DNA from: Verrucomicrobiales bacterium
GTDB taxonomy: Bacteria > Verrucomicrobiota > Verrucomicrobiia > Limisphaerales > UBA11358
DNA: 64,000 nt
Reading direction: 5' to 3'
NCBI GenBank assembly: GCA_028712475.1
Contig: JAQTQB010000001.1
Span: 584,180 to 648,179, forward strand
Below, one piece after another: positions 1 through 9,555 of the stretch (within the stretch, counting starts at the first letter, position 1; each line of letters opens with the position of its first letter). The notes beneath the pieces were generated by a model, which was not told the DNA's origin, did not search any database, and was given only the letters and a program-made list of their open reading frames with translations. A program made the position numbers and the translations under genes.

Positions 1-2167
1 TCGCGCCGTTGACGACGTTCCCATCATTGATGTAGATCGCACCGCTGCCGGCGACCGTGAAGGCGCCGAACGGATTAAGGTTCAGTGAGCACATCATCCA
101 GTTCGGCACACCGGCGGTGTTGTTGAGCGCGTTGGGGCCGGCGGCAGCATTGGTGGCAAAACCAGCGCCGAAGTAGGCGATCTGCCAGGAATCGGGCAGG
201 CCGTCGTTGTTGTCATCGCCGGTGAGGTCGCCGATGGAAGCCTTGAGGACGCCCACAGCGTAAGGCGCGTTGTGAACGCCCTTGCTGCCTTCGACATTAA
301 CGAACTGCCAGTTCCATGCGGCATTCAGGAACTTGGTCGGCCAGTTGGTCTTGGTGGAGACGGAGGTCTTGACCAGGCCGTCGGCAACATAGTTGGAGGC
401 ATTCGCCTGATAGGTCGAGTTCGGCAGGAGCGTGGACAGTTTGTCGAGCAGGTGCTGGACTTCGGTCTGGACGCCTTCGATGATGCCGTCGCCATTGTAA
501 TCCTTCCGGGCGAAGTTGAATTCTTCAATCGGACCATGGCACTTGACGCAGACGTCAACCAGATCCGCCGTGTTCGTGACACCGGCGTTCACGACCTTGT
601 AGGTCATGCTGTAAGTGTGGCCGCCCGCCTGGCCATACGCAGGATTCGTGCTGGCCACGGGTTGCATATGGCAGCCGACGCAGACATCCGGGATGACGGC
701 GCTGTGCGAGCCGCTGGGAATGACCTTGCCGTAGGTGATGGCGTTCACGCCCTCAACCATGTCGCCCGCCGTGCTGTCATGCACGCCGAAGCTGGAACCA
801 TTAGCCCAGGTGGGTTTGCTCTGCTGATAATTCAGGATGTTGTTGGTCGCGGAACCGTTGCGGCTGTGATGGCAGTTCATGCAGAGCGCGCCGAGTCCCA
901 CGTTGGTGACGGTGGTTCCTTCCGGGAGGGTGTAACTGTTGGCGGCGCGCAATTGATGCGGGTTGGAAGCGTCGTGCGGATCGTGGCACGCCGCGCAGGT
1001 GATGGCTTCATAAACCACGTTGGTGACGTAGCCGCTGGCGTTGTTGGTGCTGACGGAATTCGCGATGAAATCCCGGAAGCCCGGCGCGGTGTGGCAGCGG
1101 ACGCAGTTGATCCGGCTCGTGCTGCCGGAAGGAGTGCGCGTGGGGTGGGCGTGCAGCGAATTGTTCCATTCGGACACCTTGATGCCCCATTGTTCCTGGG
1201 GATTGCTGTCGTGGCATTGGGCGCAATTGCCGGCCACGTAACTGACGGCGATGGCGTTGGGGTTGCCCACAGTGCCTTGCGAGAAAAAATGCTGGCTGCC
1301 CGGACCGTGACAGTTTTCACATTGGATGTTCGCGAGGTTTTGCACTGCGGATGGCATGGCGTCCCAATTGCCGTTGGTCAGCACGTTTGGAAAATTCCAT
1401 CCATAGAGGAGGGCAATATCATCAAAACCATTGTTGTTGGCCACGGCATTGGTGTCGTAGCCCAGCGTCGAGGCCGGGAGGTAACTTTTGCTGAAGTAGC
1501 TGCTTTCCAAACCGTCAATGGAGCGCTTGAAGAACGCGGCGTGCAGCGTGTTGGAGTAATCGTGGTAAACATCGGGCACGGTCACCCCGTTGATGGTCGT
1601 TCCGCCGCTGTGACAGGAACTGCAGGTCTGGAGGCCAAGATAGGTCGCCGCCGTGATTGTGGCCGAAAGATTGGTCGAGCCGCTGCCCACCGTGGTGATG
1701 GTGGCGTTCACGGTGTATGGCCCGACGGCATCCGGTCGGAAGAACGTGCGGCCCGCCAATTGGAACACCGCAGCGCCAGAGTTGTTATAGCGATCCGCCA
1801 CCTTGTAAAGCGGCACATTGGTGCCGAGCGGTCCGTCCGACAACGTGGCCGCCGATCCAGCCGGCTTGTTGCTGGCAACCAGCGACCAGGTGACTCCGAC
1901 GATGTTGGATGGCGCGATCGCCGCATTGACCATGGCATCAATATAGACCGGCTCGCCGAGGCCGACGGTTCTGATGCCGGCGGAGATCTGGGCGTTCGAG
2001 CCGGTCAGGCCGTAGGTCGTGATTTCCGTGGGCGTCAGCGGCCGCAGGGTGAGCGAGCCGTTCAACGCGGGAGCCGCCGCCCGGACTGCGGACAGGCTTC
2101 CCAGTAATGTCAAACCCGCCGCCGCAAAGCAGGCTGACATTTTCCAATATGGATTTAGTTTTTTCAT
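1..2167 (-). CDS. secreted octahaem c-type cytochrome (C-terminus beyond window)
   Basis: The frame is open from an ATG at 2167 to the left edge, about 722 residues, with no stop, so the C-terminus is missing. The N-terminus (MKKLNPYWKMSACF...) has a charged start, a hydrophobic stretch and an AxA-type cleavage region near residue 30. Eight CXXCH haem sites are visible: CSSCH (about residue 182), CENCH (282), CAQCH (316), CVRCH (355), CAACH (391), CMNCH (429), CVGCH (495) and CVKCH (540). Residues 30-180 look like an immunoglobulin-type domain. After the haem part, Asp/Asn-rich loops (DYNGDGIIEG, GDDNNDGLPDSWQ) resemble calcium-binding repeats of secreted proteins. It is last in the minus-strand cytochrome run, 51 nt after hemA. 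Probably a periplasmic or surface electron carrier; its partner is unknown. Confidence 0.85.
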   Translation of the reverse strand, partial: MKKLNPYWKMSACFAAAGLTLLGSLSAVRAAAPALNGSLTLRPLTPTEITTYGLTGSNAQISAGIRTVGLGEPVYIDAMVNAAIAPSNIVGVTWSLVASNKPAGSAATLSDGPLGTNVPLYKVADRYNNSGAAVFQLAGRTFFRPDAVGPYTVNATITTVGSGSTNLSATITAATYLGLQTCSSCHSGGTTINGVTVPDVYHDYSNTLHAAFFKRSIDGLESSYFSKSYLPASTLGYDTNAVANNNGFDDIALLYGWNFPNVLTNGNWDAMPSAVQNLANIQCENCHGPGSQHFFSQGTVGNPNAIAVSYVAGNCAQCHDSNPQEQWGIKVSEWNNSLHAHPTRTPSGSTSRINCVRCHTAPGFRDFIANSVSTNNASGYVTNVVYEAITCAACHDPHDASNPHQLRAANSYTLPEGTTVTNVGLGALCMNCHHSRNGSATNNILNYQQSKPTWANGSSFGVHDSTAGDMVEGVNAITYGKVIPSGSHSAVIPDVCVGCHMQPVASTNPAYGQAGGHTYSMTYKVVNAGVTNTADLVDVCVKCHGPIEEFNFARKDYNGDGIIEGVQTEVQHLLDKLSTLLPNSTYQANASNYVADGLVKTSVSTKTNWPTKFLNAAWNWQFVNVEGSKGVHNAPYAVGVLKASIGDLTGDDNNDGLPDSWQIAYFGAGFATNAAAGPNALNNTAGVPNWMMCSLNLNPFGAFTVAGSGAIYINDGNVVNGA

Positions 2168-2218
2168 AATCGTTATGTTTTTGCTAGTTCACCGTCTGTT
2201 GTTAATGCCCGATGCCCG

Positions 2219-3298
2219 TCATGCCGTTGCGCCGCCCAATGCCCAGCCAGGCGCGGTCTCAACCGCTTCTTCCCTGGCCGGCTTCGCCAGCGGCGAGGTA
2301 AATTTCTCAATCAATTTTGCCGAGTGTTCCGCGATGATCTGATGGCACAGGACGAGTTCCGATTCGCGATTTTTCGTGTTCTCGCGGACGACCGCTTCCA
2401 GGTCGTCAATGTCGTAAAGAAAAACATTCGGGAGCTCCGCCACCGCCGGGTCAATGTCCCGCGGCACCGCGATATCCACCAGCACCAGCGGACGGTTTCC
2501 GCGTGCGGGCAGAATCTTCGCCACATCCTCGCGGCGCAAAACAATGTCCGGGCTGCCGGTCGAGCTGACCAGAATATCCGCCCCGGTCATCGCCACGGCT
2601 GAATCTTCCAGCCGCACTGCGCGCCCGCCAAATTCCACCGCCAGCTTTTCCGCGCGCTCCACCGAGCGGTTGGCCACCAGCACCGTCTTCGCGCCGCGCT
2701 TGGCCAGATGCTTCACGCAGGCTTCGCCCATCTTGCCTGCGCCCAGAATCATCACGGTCTTCTGCGACAGGTCGCGGTCAAAAATCTTCTCCGCCAGTTC
2801 CACCGCCACGCTGCCGGCCGAAGTTGCGCCGCGGCCGATGGCCGTTTCCGTGCGGATTTTTTTCACGACCCGGCACGCGGCCTGAAAAAGCTGGTTCATT
2901 TTTTTGCCGGTCAGGCCCGCCGCCTTCGCCGTTTCATACGCGCTTTTCACCTGGCCGGTGATTTCCGTCTCGCCAATCACCATCGAGTCCAGCCCGCTTG
3001 CCACGGAAAACAGATGCTGCGCCGCCTCCGCGCCTTCCTTGACATAGAGATACGGCGTGAAATCAAGGTCGGTGTTCGTCAATTCCTGAAACAGCCGGTG
3101 GACCGTCCCGTGAATCCACGGCGACACGCCGTAAATCTCCACCCGGTTGCAGGTTGAGAGCAGGACGACCTCGGAAAGATTGCCGCGCAGCTTGAGGCGG
3201 CAGCCGCAGCATTGCAGCCGCGCGCGGGACACCGCCAGCTTCTCGCGCAATTCCACGGGCGTGGTCTTGTAACTCAATCCTGCGACGAAGATTTTCAT
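2219..3298 (-). CDS. hemA: glutamyl-tRNA reductase, short form
   Basis: Reduces glutamyl-tRNA(Glu) to glutamate-1-semialdehyde with NADPH, the first committed step of C5 haem synthesis, in the cytoplasm. The N-terminus MKIFVAGLSYKTTPVELRE is typical of the family. The catalytic cysteine is in LSTCNRVEIYG (about residue 50), followed by SGLDSMVIGETEI and the Rossmann motif ILGAGKMGE near 185. At 359 residues it is roughly 60 shorter than usual HemA, and the C-terminal dimerisation region is largely replaced by a short Ala/Glu tail. It lies between a cytochrome b fusion gene and an octahaem cytochrome gene, consistent with supplying haem to this operon. Whether it is the only hemA of the genome cannot be seen here. 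Confidence 0.93.
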   Translation of the reverse strand: MKIFVAGLSYKTTPVELREKLAVSRARLQCCGCRLKLRGNLSEVVLLSTCNRVEIYGVSPWIHGTVHRLFQELTNTDLDFTPYLYVKEGAEAAQHLFSVASGLDSMVIGETEITGQVKSAYETAKAAGLTGKKMNQLFQAACRVVKKIRTETAIGRGATSAGSVAVELAEKIFDRDLSQKTVMILGAGKMGEACVKHLAKRGAKTVLVANRSVERAEKLAVEFGGRAVRLEDSAVAMTGADILVSSTGSPDIVLRREDVAKILPARGNRPLVLVDIAVPRDIDPAVAELPNVFLYDIDDLEAVVRENTKNRESELVLCHQIIAEHSAKLIEKFTSPLAKPAREEAVETAPGWALGGATA

Positions 3299-3439
3299 TT
3301 TTTCTGTTGTCCGCTTTTAGAGTCTGGACAAGAAACTAAACCAGCGTGGAAAACCTGCTTACCATTCTTTGCCAATTACCACGCAATCCTTGCGTTCATT
3401 ATATTTCATACTTTGATTTACAATAAGCACCAGTTCCGC

Positions 3440-5146
3440 TTACGGCGAGTCGTTGTCGTTTTGCGCCGGATCAACCGTGCCCTTTTCCAGCGGGTGTTCG
3501 TGCGCCTGCAGTTCCTCGGAAATCCGCCCGTCCAGGCACGCCGTGTTCAGCGGATAAACGTCCGGGTCGAACATGACGTGATAGAAATGCCACACCACGA
3601 TCGCCAGGCAGGCGAGCACGGCCTCGTAATAATGGATCGTCGTCGCCACCACCACGACCCAGCGCGGCAGAAATTGCGTCACATCAATCTTCAACCAGAT
3701 GACCAGCCCCGTCGCGCCCATGAGAAACGTCCCCCAGACGACCGCCCAATATTCCATCTTCTCGGCATAGCCAAAGCGGCCGATCTTTGGCTTTTCCGGC
3801 GAGAACCCGGTGAGATATCGCACCGCCTGCATCACGTCGGCCAGATCTTTTTTCACTGGAAACAGATCCGCAAGCAGCCGCCTGCCGTCACGCGTGGCCA
3901 GCAGATATATCAAGTGATACAATCCGACAAGCAGCAGCAAAATTCCCGCGATGCGATGCACCCAGCGCCGGAACGGCTCGCTGGAGCCGAGAATTTTTGC
4001 CAGGAACGAATCCGGGAATTTCAGTGCAAATCCCGTCAGCGCCAGCACGATGAAACTCGCCGCCAGCACGAAATGCTGCCACCGTTGCGACGCCGTCATC
4101 CGCACCACCGGCCGCACCGAGGAGCGCAGCCGCGCGGCCATTTTCTTGAGGAAAAGCGTCGCATTGTGCGCGAACATGGCGCCGACCGTGACAAAAATCA
4201 GGACGAGATAAATCCGCCGCACCCAGTGGTTCAAGCGGCTGCCGAAATCCGCCCCGTCCGCCAGGCCGTCCGGCTCCACATGGATTTTGCCCAGCGAAAA
4301 TTTTGTGCTCGCGCCGGGATGACATTTCCCGCACGTCGCCGCCAGATTGGCTTTGCTGATGGTTGAATTCGTGTCCGACGACGGCAGGATTTTGTGGAAG
4401 CCGTGGCAGCTCGCGCAGTTTGCCGCGACCGTGGAGCCGTATTGCCCGGCAAGGCCGTGGTAACTTTCAAAAAAAGTCTTCACGCGGTCGGCGGGCAGGT
4501 TGTATTTCGTGTTCAGCCGCTCCGACGCGTGGCAGCGGCTGCAGACATCCCCGGAAATCGCCATCGCGGAACTGCTCTTGAGCGAGCGGATCTGATGTTC
4601 GTAATGACAGCCCGTGCAGGTCGGCGCGTCGTGCGAACCGGCGGCCACCGTCTGGCCGTGAATGCTCGCCGCCCAATCGCGCGCCTCCTGGTCGTGGCAC
4701 GCGCCGCACGTCTGCGCCTGCCGCGAAAAATATATCGGCGATGTCGGCGAGTTGCCGGAAACCATCTCATGCGAATCGTGGCAATCCTGGCACGTCGCCG
4801 CGTCATCGTGCCCCGCCTTGAGCGCGAGGCCGTGGACGCTGGCGTTGAAGCTTTCCGTCTGGCGCGTGTGACAGGCCTTGCAGTCCACCAGCGCCACCGG
4901 CTGGTTGTCGTTGGGATGTTTGGCGGAAATGTCCGCGTGGCAGTTGATGCAGGAATTCGTCGCGTGGGCGGATGCCGCGAGCTTCGCCTTGTCCACGAAC
5001 AGCGAAACCGCCCTGCCCGCCGAATTGGTTTTGAAAAGCGTGTTGTCGCCGTGGCAATCCAGACAATCGCCGTCCTTCAAACCTGCGAAGGCCGGAACTG
5101 CCATGAGCAGCAGCGCCGCAAACCACGGGTGGAAACCGCGTTTCAT
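3440..5146 (-). CDS. nine-haem cytochrome c fused to a membrane cytochrome b domain (CbcL-like)
   Basis: The start chosen is MKRGFHPWFAALLLMAVPAFAG, which gives a clean signal peptide and has GGAGGG just upstream; the frame extends 17 codons further without a good signal. The periplasmic part carries nine CXXCH sites (CLDCH, CINCH, CKACH, CQDCH, CGACH, CTGCH, CSRCH, CASCH, CGKCH). The C-terminal half has about five hydrophobic segments with spaced histidines (WVHRIAG, GLYHLIYLL, VVWHFYHVM), as in dihaem cytochrome b subunits of formate dehydrogenases and hydrogenases. This order matches the CbcL-type quinol:cytochrome oxidoreductases of metal reducers. The likely role is quinol oxidation with electrons passed to periplasmic haems. 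It is paralogous in layout to the next upstream gene. Confidence 0.85.
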   Translation of the reverse strand: MKRGFHPWFAALLLMAVPAFAGLKDGDCLDCHGDNTLFKTNSAGRAVSLFVDKAKLAASAHATNSCINCHADISAKHPNDNQPVALVDCKACHTRQTESFNASVHGLALKAGHDDAATCQDCHDSHEMVSGNSPTSPIYFSRQAQTCGACHDQEARDWAASIHGQTVAAGSHDAPTCTGCHYEHQIRSLKSSSAMAISGDVCSRCHASERLNTKYNLPADRVKTFFESYHGLAGQYGSTVAANCASCHGFHKILPSSDTNSTISKANLAATCGKCHPGASTKFSLGKIHVEPDGLADGADFGSRLNHWVRRIYLVLIFVTVGAMFAHNATLFLKKMAARLRSSVRPVVRMTASQRWQHFVLAASFIVLALTGFALKFPDSFLAKILGSSEPFRRWVHRIAGILLLLVGLYHLIYLLATRDGRRLLADLFPVKKDLADVMQAVRYLTGFSPEKPKIGRFGYAEKMEYWAVVWGTFLMGATGLVIWLKIDVTQFLPRWVVVVATTIHYYEAVLACLAIVVWHFYHVMFDPDVYPLNTACLDGRISEELQAHEHPLEKGTVDPAQNDNDSP

Positions 5147-5321
5147 ACCCTCCAAGTTCGATGATTGGGTGGAGGAAAACTCCACCGGTCTTGCCAACTA
5201 CTCACCCGTTTTTGAATCGGCTGACCGCGTTCGCGGCGGCCAGCTACGTCACGGGTTGTTCACCAGACGCGGGAAACGCCAAAGCGCGGAGGCAGTTTTT
5301 ATTTGGCAGCACCTTGCATTT

Positions 5322-7472
5322 TCAATGCACCAGCCGTGAGACCATGGCGTAAATGATGAGCGCCAGCAGCACGAGGCCGATGATGAAGGCGATGTAGCCG
5401 AATGATTTGGCGATGTTCTTCCACTGGAACCATTCGTCCTTCACGCGGTAATCATCCAGCTTGCCGGTCGCCACCAGGCGGTCATACCAGCGCTTGCGTT
5501 CGTGCAGCATCTCCGTCTTGGAGACGCGACCGGAGAAAATGACGGTGTCCATCGGGAATTTTTCGATGCGGAAATGCGTGTTGAAAAAGTGGATGGAAAA
5601 GATGAATCCCGCCGCGAGCAGCGCCTCGTCCGAGTGCAGGATGAGCGCGATGTTGATGACCCAACCGGGCATGAAGCGCGTGAAAAATTCCGGGAACCAC
5701 ATGACGAGCCCCGACGCGCCGATGATGGCCACGCCCCAGAACACGGCGAAGTAATCGAACTTCTCCCAATACGTCCAGCGGTCGAAATGCGGTTTCGGGC
5801 CTTTGCCGAAAAACCATTTGTTGTGCGCCACGAAATCGCGCCAGTCCTGCATCGTCGGCACCATCGAATCGGGCCCGAAGACGACCGCGTAGAAGCGCTG
5901 CATCTCCATTTTGCCGGTCTCCGGATTGCGCAATTTGCCCCGGCCTTTCCACGACTTGCCGGCCAGCGACGTCAGGTGCAGCGTGAAATACAGGAACGTG
6001 ATGAGCGCGCCGAAGCGGTGCAGCATCCGCGCGGTTTCCGGCCCGCCGATGAAGGCGAACAGCACTTTCGCCCAGTCGGTGTAATAAAACTTCAGCGGCA
6101 TGCCGGTGATGACCAGCAGCAGAAAACTCGTCACGACCAGGAAGTGCAGGAACCGCTCGAACGGCACGAACCGTGTGAACCATTCATCGCCGTTCTGGAC
6201 CGAGAATTTCGCCTCGCGAAATGTTTTAGTGTCGTGCAGATACAGATAAATGGCGCGCACGCCCCAGGCGATCGTGTGGATGCCAAAGAAACTAAACGTG
6301 CCGATGAGCAGCGCGGTCATCGCGAGGAAGACGACGTGCAGCATCGGGTAATTTTTTGCGTCCAGCGGATTGGCATGAGGCCGGTATTCGGTGAACTTCG
6401 CCGTCGCGCCCGGATGACACTTCTGGCAGGTCACAAGAATGTTCGTCTGGGACAGATGGGAGGCCGGGTTGGCGGCAGGCAGCACGTCGTGGAAGCCGTG
6501 GCAGTCATAGCACGCGGCGACTTCCGGCGCGGAATTCGGTTTGCCGAGCAGCATCGCCTTGCCGTGATAGGTCTCGCTGTAATGTTCCAGCCGGTCCTCG
6601 TGGCACTTGCCGCAGCGCTCGTCGCTGATGGTCTTGAAATTATTGCCCGTGGGATTTTCAATTTGGTGCGCGCTGTGGCAGTCAATGCAAACGGGTCCGC
6701 GCTTGTCGCCGACCGCGAGCAACTGGCCGTGAACGCTCTTATTGTAAGTCTCCTCGATGCCGACGTGGCACTTGCCGCAGGTCTTGGCGACGTTCGCGTG
6801 GTTGATGGGCGAATCGCGGTCCACCGAACGCTTGATGCCGTGCGCGCCGTGGCAGTCATTGCACGATGGCGCGACGATCAAGCCCATCTTCAGCAACGCA
6901 TTCCCGTGGATGCTGTCCATGTATTGCGAGGCCGCGTCAGGAACCTGGATCTGGTATTCCTTCGAGAGCTTCGTGTTGCTGTGGCACTTTGCGCAGGTCA
7001 GCGGCAGATTTAGTTTATAAGTTGATGAAGCGGGATTCTTCGCCGGCAAAATTTCGTGCCCGCCGTGGCAGTCCCAACAATTGGCCGCGCCGGACGCGCC
7101 CATCTTGTGGCTCATTCCGTGGATGCTGCCCGCGTAATCCCTGCCTTCTTTTTCGTGACAGCTTGCGCAGTTCGGCGGCGAAACATTTTTGTCGTGGACC
7201 AGTTCCTTGATGCCGTCGTGACAGTCAACGCAGTCCAGTTCGCTGTGGACGGATTTCTTAAAGCCATTGGCGGGGAAAACCGCAAGCGCCACCTTTTCGC
7301 CATTCACGACGCGCGTATTCTTCGGGTCGCTATGGCAATCCAGGCAGTCCGCGTTGGAAAATTTTTCAACCGTGTTCGTTGCCGCCCATGCCGTCGAGAC
7401 TGCAAAACAGAATGCCGCCAGCACAACAAGCGGGGGAAACTTAAATGTGTCTTGCCGGCGGCAGAAGTTCAT
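5322..7472 (-). CDS. eleven-haem cytochrome c fused to a membrane cytochrome b domain (CbcL-like)
   Basis: The start is set at MNFCRRQDTFKFPPLVVLA, which begins a signal peptide ending near AWAAT. The frame runs 112 codons further upstream, but that stretch is antisense-like, overlaps the previous gene and lacks a signal. Eleven CXXCH sites follow (CLDCH, CVDCH, CASCH, CWDCH, CAKCH, CNDCH, CGKCH, CIDCH, CGKCH, CYDCH, CQKCH), then a cytochrome b-type membrane part with several histidines (FERFLHFL, MLHRFGAL, YFTLHLTS, ILHSDEALL, FSIHFFNTHF) and a final C-terminal helix. Layout parallels the nine-haem neighbour, so this is a second quinone-linked electron exit in the same operon. The terminal acceptor is not evident from the window. 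Confidence 0.85.
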   Translation of the reverse strand: MNFCRRQDTFKFPPLVVLAAFCFAVSTAWAATNTVEKFSNADCLDCHSDPKNTRVVNGEKVALAVFPANGFKKSVHSELDCVDCHDGIKELVHDKNVSPPNCASCHEKEGRDYAGSIHGMSHKMGASGAANCWDCHGGHEILPAKNPASSTYKLNLPLTCAKCHSNTKLSKEYQIQVPDAASQYMDSIHGNALLKMGLIVAPSCNDCHGAHGIKRSVDRDSPINHANVAKTCGKCHVGIEETYNKSVHGQLLAVGDKRGPVCIDCHSAHQIENPTGNNFKTISDERCGKCHEDRLEHYSETYHGKAMLLGKPNSAPEVAACYDCHGFHDVLPAANPASHLSQTNILVTCQKCHPGATAKFTEYRPHANPLDAKNYPMLHVVFLAMTALLIGTFSFFGIHTIAWGVRAIYLYLHDTKTFREAKFSVQNGDEWFTRFVPFERFLHFLVVTSFLLLVITGMPLKFYYTDWAKVLFAFIGGPETARMLHRFGALITFLYFTLHLTSLAGKSWKGRGKLRNPETGKMEMQRFYAVVFGPDSMVPTMQDWRDFVAHNKWFFGKGPKPHFDRWTYWEKFDYFAVFWGVAIIGASGLVMWFPEFFTRFMPGWVINIALILHSDEALLAAGFIFSIHFFNTHFRIEKFPMDTVIFSGRVSKTEMLHERKRWYDRLVATGKLDDYRVKDEWFQWKNIAKSFGYIAFIIGLVLLALIIYAMVSRLVH

Positions 7473-7606
7473 ACGCCAGCAAAATCGGTGGAACCGGGAG
7501 AATCCGCTCACCGAATGTTGCGCATTGCTTGGCGTTTTTTGACTGGCAAGCAAATGGAGCGCAGAGCATTGCTCCGCGTTCCTTTCCAAAGCGCTAAAAA
7601 CAACGG

Positions 7607-9085
7607 CTACGGCCCGCCGTTGTGGCAGTCGTTGCAGACAGGATTGTCGTCCAGATCGCCGCCGGGGTGGATGAATTTTTGTCCGGCGGGAGCAAGCTTG
7701 TTCAGTTCGTCGCCGGCGCCCTGCGCGAGGATGGTGTGGCAGGTATTGCAGTCGTTTGCCTTGATGGTCGTCTTGCGATCCTCGGTCTTGTGCTGGCCGT
7801 CGTGACAACGGTAACAGCCAGGCCAGATCATGTGGCCGACGTTGTCCGGGTAGCTTGCCCAGCTCGCCTTCATCTCCGGGAAAAAGTTTTCCGAATAAAT
7901 CTGCTGCATCACGGGAATGGCGGCCTGCACGCGCGTGTCGCCCGGATATTTCTCTGTGAGCAGGGCCGCGATGCGGTTGGTGGCTTCGGTTTCGGTCTGA
8001 TATTTCTGAGTCAGGACGAACAGGGCATTGGTTTTAATCCACGGGATGCCGGGGTCAATCCGCTTTAGGGACATCGCCTGGTTCACGGCTTTTTCCGGCG
8101 AAAGATAGCGATGCGACGGACGGTTGTGACAGTCCATGCAATCCATCGTGCGCAGTTCCATCCGGGACACATCATTCGTAAAATTTTTCGTCTTGAACAC
8201 GGTGACCTTGCCCGAGGCGTCCTTCACACGCACCCAGGGAATTTTCTGGCGCGCGTCGTCGGTCGCGACGTATTCGACGTCGTTGCCGGGCAAATTGTGC
8301 CAGTGGATGCCGCCAACCGGGCCGCGCGTGGGATCGCTGCCGCCGATTTTCAGGAGCAGGCGGATGGAATAGGGCGAGTTGGAGGCGTCGCTCTGGAAAT
8401 AATTAAAAGTGCGGTCCAAGTTGCCCACGAAGGACTGCGGCCAGTGACATTCTTCGCAGGTATCGCGTGCAGGACGCAGGTTCTTGATCGGCGTGCCGAT
8501 GGGCGTCGGATATTTGTGGAACGCCACGGAATAGAGCTGATACGAACCGGAGATCTTCGATTTCACGAACCACGAAACGCCCTTGCCGACGTGACATTCC
8601 ACGCAGGCCACCCGCGCGTGCGGACCGTGGTCGTGCGTCGTGAGTTCGGGCTTCATCACCTTGTGGCATGTCTCGCCGCAGAACGTGACCGATTCAGTGA
8701 AGTTAAACGCGTTGTAGGAACCAACGGCCGAGAGAAGCAGGAAAATGACACTGCCGGAAAGGAACGCCGCCATCACGCGCCGGTCACGCGGACGGCTCAA
8801 ATCAATCTTCAGCGAGGTCGGCCCGCTTCCATGCGCGCGGCGACGGCGCTCCCACCACAAGCCCCCAAAAATCAGCACGAGGCCGAAGATCAGAAAGGCC
8901 GGCACCAGCATGTAGGTCAGCAGGCTGACATACGGGTTGGAAAATTTGGCGACCGCATCCAGGGTGAACAAAAACAAAAAGGAGAACAGCGCGCCGATGG
9001 CCACCACGGCGCCAACCAGACTGGTCCAGTTGCGGAACAGGGAAAGCCGGGTTTTGTCTTTGGCCGGCGTGTTTTCGGAATTCAT
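7607..9085 (-). CDS. seven-haem membrane-anchored cytochrome c, NapC/NirT-like
   Basis: The 492-residue protein starts with about 60 residues forming two hydrophobic helices (LVGAVVAIGALFSFLFLF and YMLVPAFLIFGLVLIFG), a basic cytoplasmic loop (WWERRRRAHG) and a third helix near residue 110. Seven CXXCH sites follow: CGETCH, CVECH, CEECH, CMDCH, CYRCH, CNTCH and CNDCH. The first two haems after the anchor resemble the NapC/NirT family that takes electrons from menaquinol; the extra C-terminal haems make it longer than NapC. It lies 140 nt after the monohaem cytochrome gene and 134 nt before the eleven-haem fusion. A role passing electrons between the quinone pool and periplasmic carriers is inferred. 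Confidence 0.8.
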   Translation of the reverse strand: MNSENTPAKDKTRLSLFRNWTSLVGAVVAIGALFSFLFLFTLDAVAKFSNPYVSLLTYMLVPAFLIFGLVLIFGGLWWERRRRAHGSGPTSLKIDLSRPRDRRVMAAFLSGSVIFLLLSAVGSYNAFNFTESVTFCGETCHKVMKPELTTHDHGPHARVACVECHVGKGVSWFVKSKISGSYQLYSVAFHKYPTPIGTPIKNLRPARDTCEECHWPQSFVGNLDRTFNYFQSDASNSPYSIRLLLKIGGSDPTRGPVGGIHWHNLPGNDVEYVATDDARQKIPWVRVKDASGKVTVFKTKNFTNDVSRMELRTMDCMDCHNRPSHRYLSPEKAVNQAMSLKRIDPGIPWIKTNALFVLTQKYQTETEATNRIAALLTEKYPGDTRVQAAIPVMQQIYSENFFPEMKASWASYPDNVGHMIWPGCYRCHDGQHKTEDRKTTIKANDCNTCHTILAQGAGDELNKLAPAGQKFIHPGGDLDDNPVCNDCHNGGP

Positions 9086-9225
9086 GGCGATGGCGGAGAG
9101 CGGGCTGGTTGGAGTTGGCGGATCTTAAATTAAAAAGATGGCCGCTGGCCGGCTGGGGATTCCACCGGTTCACGTTTTTTGTTCTCCGACCGGTGAATGC
9201 ACCCGGCTAGCAGCCGAAGAGCGGA

Positions 9226-9555
9226 TTATTTTTTCAAGGTGCGGACGTAGGCCACGAGCGCTTTGATTTCGTCGTCGGACAGCGTGTCGAACGGTTTCAT
9301 CAGCGTCTTGTCATCGGCGGATTTCAGCCCTTCCTTGAGCGCTTTGAACGCGGCGTCATCCTTGATTTCGGCCTGCACCTTGGCGTCGGTCATATCTTTA
9401 CAGCCAAGTTTCGCGCCCATCTTGGTGTCGCCTTTGCCCTCCGCGCCGTGGCACTTGACGCATAGCGTGTCCCAGTTTTCCTTGGCCTCGGCACCCTTGG
9501 TCGTAAGGGTGGCCGCCAGGCCAAACATCGCTGCCAGCAGAAGTATTTTTTTCAT
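9226..9555 (-). CDS. small periplasmic monohaem cytochrome c (class I), copy 1
   Basis: A 109-residue protein with signal peptide (MKKILLLAAMFGLAATL, cleavage after about residue 23) and one haem site, LCVKCHGAEGKG, followed by a typical class I C-terminus (DDEIKALVAYVRTLKK). A Met in TLMKPFDTLS is the probable sixth ligand. It is a close paralogue of the gene at 12399-12728: both share the MK.ILLLA.MFGLAA leader and GAKLG spacing. The two copies bracket the ferredoxin/NrfD/tetrahaem genes. Probably a soluble electron shuttle to or from the membrane complex. The 252 nt between this gene and nrfD show no gene I can support. Confidence 0.88.
   Translation of the reverse strand: MKKILLLAAMFGLAATLTTKGAEAKENWDTLCVKCHGAEGKGDTKMGAKLGCKDMTDAKVQAEIKDDAAFKALKEGLKSADDKTLMKPFDTLSDDEIKALVAYVRTLKK

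Noticed and set aside
272-2107. Long plus-strand open frame of about 600 codons at the left edge
   Set aside because: It is antisense to the octahaem cytochrome frame, which has a signal peptide and eight CXXCH sites; the plus frame gives a Gly/Val/Arg-rich product without family features.
3212-4366. Plus-strand open frame opposite the nine-haem cytochrome gene
   Set aside because: The product is His/Arg/Gln-rich with no motif, and the minus strand has clear haem and membrane features.
5502-7013. Plus-strand open frame of about 500 codons opposite the eleven-haem gene
   Set aside because: Mirror of GC-rich coding sequence; the opposite strand encodes the haem protein.
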